A stretch of DNA of 9,438 nucleotides. Origin: Chloroflexota bacterium (GTDB lineage: Bacteria; Chloroflexota; UBA6077; CF-72). The stretch covers positions 1 through 9,438 of the forward strand of contig JAFAPL010000954.1 of NCBI GenBank assembly GCA_019247135.1, written 5' to 3'. Below, piece after piece: positions 6,555-9,438 of the stretch. The position numbers and the translations under genes were made by a program. The notes below the pieces were generated by a model. It did no database searches. It worked only from the letters and a program-made list of their open reading frames with translations, and was not told the DNA's origin. Position 1 is the first letter of the stretch, and each line of letters starts with the position of its first letter.

Positions 6555-7084
6555 GTTTATGGGACATGCTGGCCACGCTCGCGGTGGCGAACGTGCTCGC
6601 GTTCGGCAACGGGACGGTGATGGCGGCGGTACTGCAGAACGATTTCGTCCAGCGGTCGCATGCGCTGACGAATGAACAATTGCTGTATGCGTTTGCGCTC
6701 GCGCGAGTGACTCCCGGTCAGGCAAACCTGTATGTGGCGTCGATCGCGTACATGATGTTCGGGCTGCCCGGCGCAGTTTTGAGCATGGTCGTGATTGCGC
6801 TGCCGGGCTACGGGATGATTCCGTTGCTGCGCAGTTATGAGCGGCTACGCGGCAACTTGTTGGTCCAGCGATTCACGCGCGGTCTGGCGTGCACGGCCGT
6901 CGGATTGCTGCTCGCGACGACGTGGAACCTGAGTCGTGATTCGCTGAACGTACCGGTGGCGTGGATCGTGCTCGGGGTGGCACTGGCGCTGATGCTGTTC
7001 ACCCGGCTGCCGATGCTGGTCAGCCTCGTGCTCTCGACAGTCTTCGGCGCGGCTCTGGTTCTCTTGGCGCCTCAGCTCAGCTGA
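6551..7084 (+). CDS. CHR (chromate transporter) family half-size membrane protein, second subunit
   Basis: This 177-residue protein is the partner half of the CHR pair. The GTG start overlaps the stop of the first half as GTGA, implying coupled translation and equal amounts. Seen directly: a first helix LATLAVANVLAFGNGTVMAAVLQNDFV, in which FGGG of the family reads FGNG, followed by TNEQLLYAFALARVTPGQANLYVASIAY with the conserved TPG, GLPGAVLSMVVIALPGYGMI, and three hydrophobic segments near the C-terminus. Paired halves are expected to insert in opposite orientations in the inner membrane, as known for short-chain CHR pairs. It is the last gene of the operon and meets the MBL gene tail to tail, overlapping it by 8 bp. 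The conserved Gly and Pro positions differ between the halves, consistent with specialised subunits rather than a recent duplication. Confidence 0.88.
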   Translation: MSLWDMLATLAVANVLAFGNGTVMAAVLQNDFVQRSHALTNEQLLYAFALARVTPGQANLYVASIAYMMFGLPGAVLSMVVIALPGYGMIPLLRSYERLRGNLLVQRFTRGLACTAVGLLLATTWNLSRDSLNVPVAWIVLGVALALMLFTRLPMLVSLVLSTVFGAALVLLAPQLS

Positions 7085-7086
7085 GC
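7075..7086. other. 12-bp palindrome holding both convergent stop codons
   Basis: GCTCAGCTGAGC is a perfect palindrome. The TGA of the second CHR gene (7082-7084, plus) and the TGA of the MBL gene (7079-7077, minus) are mirror images inside it, so the two coding regions overlap by 8 bases. With no loop and no T tract it is not a standard intrinsic terminator. No other terminator is visible between the converging operons. Confidence 0.8.
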
Positions 7087-7904
7087 GACGTCGCCTGCGC
7101 GTAGTGACCGTCAGACGGGCGGGCAATGCCCGGCGTTGGCAGGTGCGCGGTCAAGAGGATCGCGCCTTGCCGCAACGCTTCATCCAGAATGCGCTTGCGG
7201 GATGCAGCGGACTGCTCGGGCAATAGATCAAATGCTGGCGACCATTCAGGATGGTCGAGCTGCGCGTGATGGTGGAGCAGGTCGCCCGTGTAGATCGCCA
7301 TGTCGTGTCCCGACGTGAGCGCCACGCACACGTGGCCCGGCGTATGGCCCGGCGACGAAATGAGCCGCACGCCTGGCAGAATTTCGACTTCGCTGTCCAC
7401 CAGTTCGACGACATCCTTCAGCGGCGGCAATTTTCTCGACAGAAATGGCCGCTCCTCGATGGCCTCCGGGGTGGTCCAGTACTCCCACTCGCCACGCCAG
7501 ATCCAGTAACGCGCGTTCGGAAACGTCGGCACATGAGAATCGCCTGACGGGATTGTGGCTCCGCCGACGTGGTCGCCATGTGCGTGACTGACGATGACCG
7601 TGTCAATGTCACCTGGAGCGAGCCCTAGCGCGCGCAAATTGTCAACCAGGTAACCCGAGCCGCCGCCGTACCGATCCATGAGGAACGGCTCATCGCGCCC
7701 ACTCCCGGTATCGATGAGGATGCGGCGGTCGCCGGTCCGGATCAGCAAACAGTTGACCGAGAAGGGCACGCGGCCCTCGTCCAGCTCCACCTGCTGGCGC
7801 CACGCCTCGGGCTGTTGTGGGCCGAACATGCCGGCGGGATCCATCTTCAGCAGCCCATCCGAGACGACCGCAAGCTCGAGCGCGCCGATGCGTAGCGTAC
7901 TCAT
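7077..7904 (-). CDS. MBL-fold metallo-hydrolase
   Basis: This 275-residue protein has the metallo-beta-lactamase fold, a two-metal hydrolase family acting on lactones, thioesters, esters and others. Seen directly, with likely metal ligands: ILIDTGSG (63-70), the hallmark HAHGDH (107-112), SSPGHTPGH with His187, YTGDLLHH with Asp208, and TAHLPTPG with His254, in normal order and spacing. The insert RYWIWRGEWEYWT and the overall layout resemble the group that contains quorum-quenching lactonases and methyl-parathion-hydrolase-like enzymes, although the true substrate is unknown. There is no signal peptide. The ATG at 7904 was chosen because it leaves a 14-base gap after the HicB-like gene; the longer frame from 7955 would overlap that gene by 37 bases and add a non-homologous-looking leader. 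It is probably co-transcribed with the HicB-like gene. Confidence 0.9.
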   Translation of the reverse strand: MSTLRIGALELAVVSDGLLKMDPAGMFGPQQPEAWRQQVELDEGRVPFSVNCLLIRTGDRRILIDTGSGRDEPFLMDRYGGGSGYLVDNLRALGLAPGDIDTVIVSHAHGDHVGGATIPSGDSHVPTFPNARYWIWRGEWEYWTTPEAIEERPFLSRKLPPLKDVVELVDSEVEILPGVRLISSPGHTPGHVCVALTSGHDMAIYTGDLLHHHAQLDHPEWSPAFDLLPEQSAASRKRILDEALRQGAILLTAHLPTPGIARPSDGHYAQATSLS

Positions 7905-7918
7905 GCGTGCGCGGTCTG

Positions 7919-8227
7919 CTAGTCCTCGCTGAGCCGGTGCTGGTCGACCAGCCACCTGGCGAAGCCAAACCGCTCGATGTCCAGCAAGGTCATGGCTGAG
8001 CGGAGTGGAGGACGGGGGACAGGAATCGGCTCGCCGCGCTGGACGTGCTCGAGGATGTAGCGCACGCGCTGTTCCTCGAGCTGGTCCATGGCTTCGCCGG
8101 GCGTGTCGGCCTCGCTGACGCAGCCGATCTCGGGGTAGGCGGCGAAGCGGCGCCAGGTGCCATCTGATCGCTGAGCAGAGTAGGCGACCAGCTTGTAGGG
8201 GATGGCGAGATACTCTTCGAGGCGCAC
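7919..8227 (-). CDS. HicB-like small protein (possible orphan antitoxin)
   Basis: This 102-residue protein starts with GTG. Its core, AAYPEIGCVSEADTPGEAMDQLEEQRVRYILEHVQRGEPIPVP, matches the HicB-type partial RNase-H fold ('lPGc...GdT.eEAl.n..e.i...l......iP.P'). In type II toxin-antitoxin systems HicB binds and blocks the RNase HicA. No HicA-like gene (a ~60-residue dsRBD-fold protein) is adjacent on either side, and the C-terminal ~30 residues (MTLLDIERFGFARWLVDQ) do not look like the usual HTH or RHH DNA-binding domain. It is therefore better called a stand-alone HicB-family protein of unknown role, possibly regulatory. The heptamer array begins 24 bases upstream of its start, so the array could act as its control region. 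No good Shine-Dalgarno site is seen. Confidence 0.75.
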   Translation of the reverse strand: MRLEEYLAIPYKLVAYSAQRSDGTWRRFAAYPEIGCVSEADTPGEAMDQLEEQRVRYILEHVQRGEPIPVPRPPLRSAMTLLDIERFGFARWLVDQHRLSED

Positions 8228-8250
8228 GCTTTGTCTCAGTCTACGGCCAC

Positions 8251-8375
8251 GTGACGCTTGCCGTGACGCATGTCACAACCGTGACGCTTCACGTGACGCC
8301 CTGCGTGACGCTTGTGATCGCGAGGTGACGCCGATGTCACAGCCGTGACGCTTCACGTGACGCTCTGCGTGACGC
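8251..8375 (+). repeat. 12-bp-periodic GTGACGC heptamer array, copy 2
   Basis: GTGACGC begins at 8251, 8263, 8281, 8293, 8305, 8325, 8345, 8357 and 8369. The steps are 12, 18, 12, 12, 20, 20, 12 and 12 bp. Two inverted GTCAC half-sites (8272-8276, 8336-8340) make short hairpin-like pairs with neighbouring GTGAC, with loops of 4 to 6 bases. TCACGTGA palindromes occur at 8290-8297 and 8354-8361. It uses the same heptamer and period as the array at 1159-1272, which points the other way. It fills almost all of the gap between the HicB-like and Rieske genes, where I see no other feature. Confidence 0.92.
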
Positions 8376-8376
8376 T
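8270..8376 (+). repeat. 43-bp near-perfect internal duplication within heptamer array copy 2
   Basis: Positions 8270-8312 and 8334-8376 are identical except for two substitutions (AACC/AGCC and GCCC/GCTC). Each block holds one inverted GTCAC and three direct GTGACGC units. The offset of 64 bp is not a multiple of 12. The block copy shows that the array has expanded recently by segment duplication, not only by slippage of the 12-bp unit. Confidence 0.88.
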
Positions 8377-8419
8377 GCCTGGGTACGCTGGCACGGGCGG
8401 CGGGTGGGGGTGGTGGGCC
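8369..8419 (+). repeat. G-rich module of the dispersed intergenic repeat, copy 2
   Basis: After the last heptamer comes TGCCTGGGTACGCTGG and then four G tracts (8395-8417) with loops of 4, 1 and 4 bases, fitting the G-quadruplex pattern. It matches the minus strand of 1117-1165 closely. The G tracts end next to the Rieske stop codon (8421-8419, minus). In the Rieske transcript this region is C-rich, so a quadruplex would form in DNA or in an RNA read on the plus strand. Confidence 0.8.
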
Positions 8420-9438
8420 TACAGCGGTCCGTTCAGCGCCGGATCGAGCTCCGGGTGCTCCACGAACGCTTGCCGCAGCTCACGCGTCGATTCCACCCAA
8501 TCAGCATCCGGCGGCAGGATCACGCCACCCGAGCGCACGCGATACACCGTCGGGTCATCCACTCCCGGCGGCACCGTACCGTACTTCATGTGTGCCTGCA
8601 CCGCCGCGATCAGTCGACGGCGGACGCGGATCACCATGGCGTCAGTCGTGCCCAGGTGTTCCTGGCTGCGGTCGTAAATCGGGCCCATGCTGCCGGTCAT
8701 TGCCGCGTCTTGCATGGCAATCCCGTTGATACCCGTGTAGCCCGCCGGCCCGTCGTTGCGTCGCTGGACTTCGCGGTCCATGAGAAAGTCGTTGCTGAGG
8801 TTCTGCTCGGGTCGGAAGCGTCCGTACCAATCTGTGGTGTTGGGCAAGATGTTTCCCCGAATCGCGAGCGGACTTGCGCCGCCGGCAACGTTGCGTCCGA
8901 CCACCATTGAGAAATTCATGGTGTGGTTGTCGTCCATGGGGACGCGTGCTCCGCCGCCCTTTTTGGTGCCGAGCACGCCTGGCGGCGTGAACGTATAAAA
9001 GGGAAAACACCACTGCGCGATGCGCCAGTACACTTGCCCGGCTCCGGCGACACGGCGTGCGCCGTAAGCCGCGCCGCCTTCGGTGTCGATGACTTCGAAA
9101 TGGGCGGTCTTGTCGCGGAGCTGGTACTCGGAAAACGTGCCCGGGATCTGGTCCTCGGCTTTCAGCCCGCCATAGTGCAGAAATCCGACGTGTGTCGTGT
9201 CGATGTCACCCTCGAGGATCTGCAGCCAGTTGCTCTCCAGCTGCATGGCGCGCACGGTCGTCTCCGCCGCCGCGTCCATGTTGCCTTCGTGATCCGGTAA
9301 GGGAGGCGGAGTGGTGCGCCCACCCATGTACGTCCAGATGATCCCGCCACGTTCCTGACACGGATACGTCACCGCCTTGACTTTCGTCTTGAAGTCCGAT
9401 TCGGCCGGCTCGTTCGGCATGTCGATGCAGTTGCCGTC
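8419..9438 (-). CDS. Rieske-type aromatic ring-hydroxylating oxygenase alpha subunit, C-terminal part (cut by window edge)
   Basis: The 339 visible residues are the catalytic domain of a Rieske non-haem iron oxygenase of the phthalate/phenoxybenzoate dioxygenase type, which hydroxylates or demethylates aromatic or related substrates using electrons from a reductase. Seen directly: NWLQILEGDIDTTHVGFLH, with the two mononuclear-iron His ligands encoded at 9192-9190 and 9177-9175; the NDFLMDRE segment, likely to supply the Asp ligand; and the SMGPIYDRSQEHLGTTD and MVIRVRRRLIAAVQAH stretches typical of this subfamily. The Rieske [2Fe-2S] domain (CxH...CxxH) should lie upstream, beyond the right edge; the frame stays open to 9438 (DGNCID). 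No ferredoxin or reductase gene is downstream on this strand. The last codon abuts the G-rich module. Family assignment is strong; substrate unknown. Confidence 0.92.
   Translation of the reverse strand, partial: DGNCIDMPNEPAESDFKTKVKAVTYPCQERGGIIWTYMGGRTTPPPLPDHEGNMDAAAETTVRAMQLESNWLQILEGDIDTTHVGFLHYGGLKAEDQIPGTFSEYQLRDKTAHFEVIDTEGGAAYGARRVAGAGQVYWRIAQWCFPFYTFTPPGVLGTKKGGGARVPMDDNHTMNFSMVVGRNVAGGASPLAIRGNILPNTTDWYGRFRPEQNLSNDFLMDREVQRRNDGPAGYTGINGIAMQDAAMTGSMGPIYDRSQEHLGTTDAMVIRVRRRLIAAVQAHMKYGTVPPGVDDPTVYRVRSGGVILPPDADWVESTRELRQAFVEHPELDPALNGPL

Noticed and set aside
6030..7084. Frameshifted single long chromate transporter gene
   Set aside because: The two halves join by a clean GTGA stop/start overlap, each has the normal length of a short-chain CHR protein, and their motifs differ, as in true two-gene pairs.
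7919..8418. Complete HicAB toxin-antitoxin system
   Set aside because: Only the HicB-like part is seen. The space upstream is the heptamer array with no HicA-sized reading frame, and downstream is the MBL hydrolase.
1117..8419. Composite transposon bounded by the two inverted elements
   Set aside because: No transposase, resolvase or integrase is encoded between or beside them, and no target-site duplication could be identified.

Overview
The window is GC-rich chromosomal DNA from a bacterium, with GTG starts, 4-base gene overlaps, a luciferase-like (F420/FMN) oxidoreductase, and an ECF sigma factor paired with a two-domain VOC protein. This mix fits a soil or aquatic Chloroflexota- or Actinomycetota-like lineage. 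That placement is inference from general character only: no rRNA, tRNA or marker gene is present.

Layout from left to right. (1) 1-1058, minus strand: a nitroreductase-fold flavoprotein followed, through a GTGA overlap, by the start of a luciferase-like monooxygenase that runs off the left edge. (2) 1059-1334: an intergenic region holding a 12-bp-periodic array of the heptamer GTGACGC (read on the minus strand) that ends in a G-rich module. (3) 1335-2763, minus strand: an ECF sigma factor and a downstream two-domain VOC protein that overlaps it by 8 bases. (4) 2825-7084, plus strand: a tightly packed operon of an SDR oxidoreductase, a homodimeric pyruvate dehydrogenase E1-like (AceE/transketolase-type) enzyme, and two half-size chromate-transporter (CHR) family membrane proteins. 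Every junction is a 4-base overlap: ATGA, CTGA and GTGA. (5) 7077-8227, minus strand: a HicB-like small protein followed by an MBL-fold hydrolase, which converges on the operon so that both stop codons lie in one 12-bp palindrome. (6) 8228-8418: a second GTGACGC array with the same G-rich module, in the opposite orientation. (7) 8419-9438, minus strand: the catalytic C-terminal part of a Rieske ring-hydroxylating oxygenase alpha subunit, cut by the right edge.

The flanking genes (luciferase-like enzyme, nitroreductase, Rieske oxygenase, MBL hydrolase) resemble a catabolic or accessory region. The central operon joins a keto-acid-type thiamine enzyme to a reductase and a two-subunit CHR transporter, which suggests, without proof, that a metabolite made or used by the enzymes is moved by the transporter. 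The sigma/VOC pair is divergent from this operon, with only 61 bases between the start codons, so it could regulate it.

The most unusual signal is the pair of intergenic heptamer arrays. Each is built on a 12-bp period, each shows internal block duplication, and each is joined to a conserved ~50-bp module that could fold as a G-quadruplex. They lie inverted about 7 kb apart. I know of no named element with this structure.
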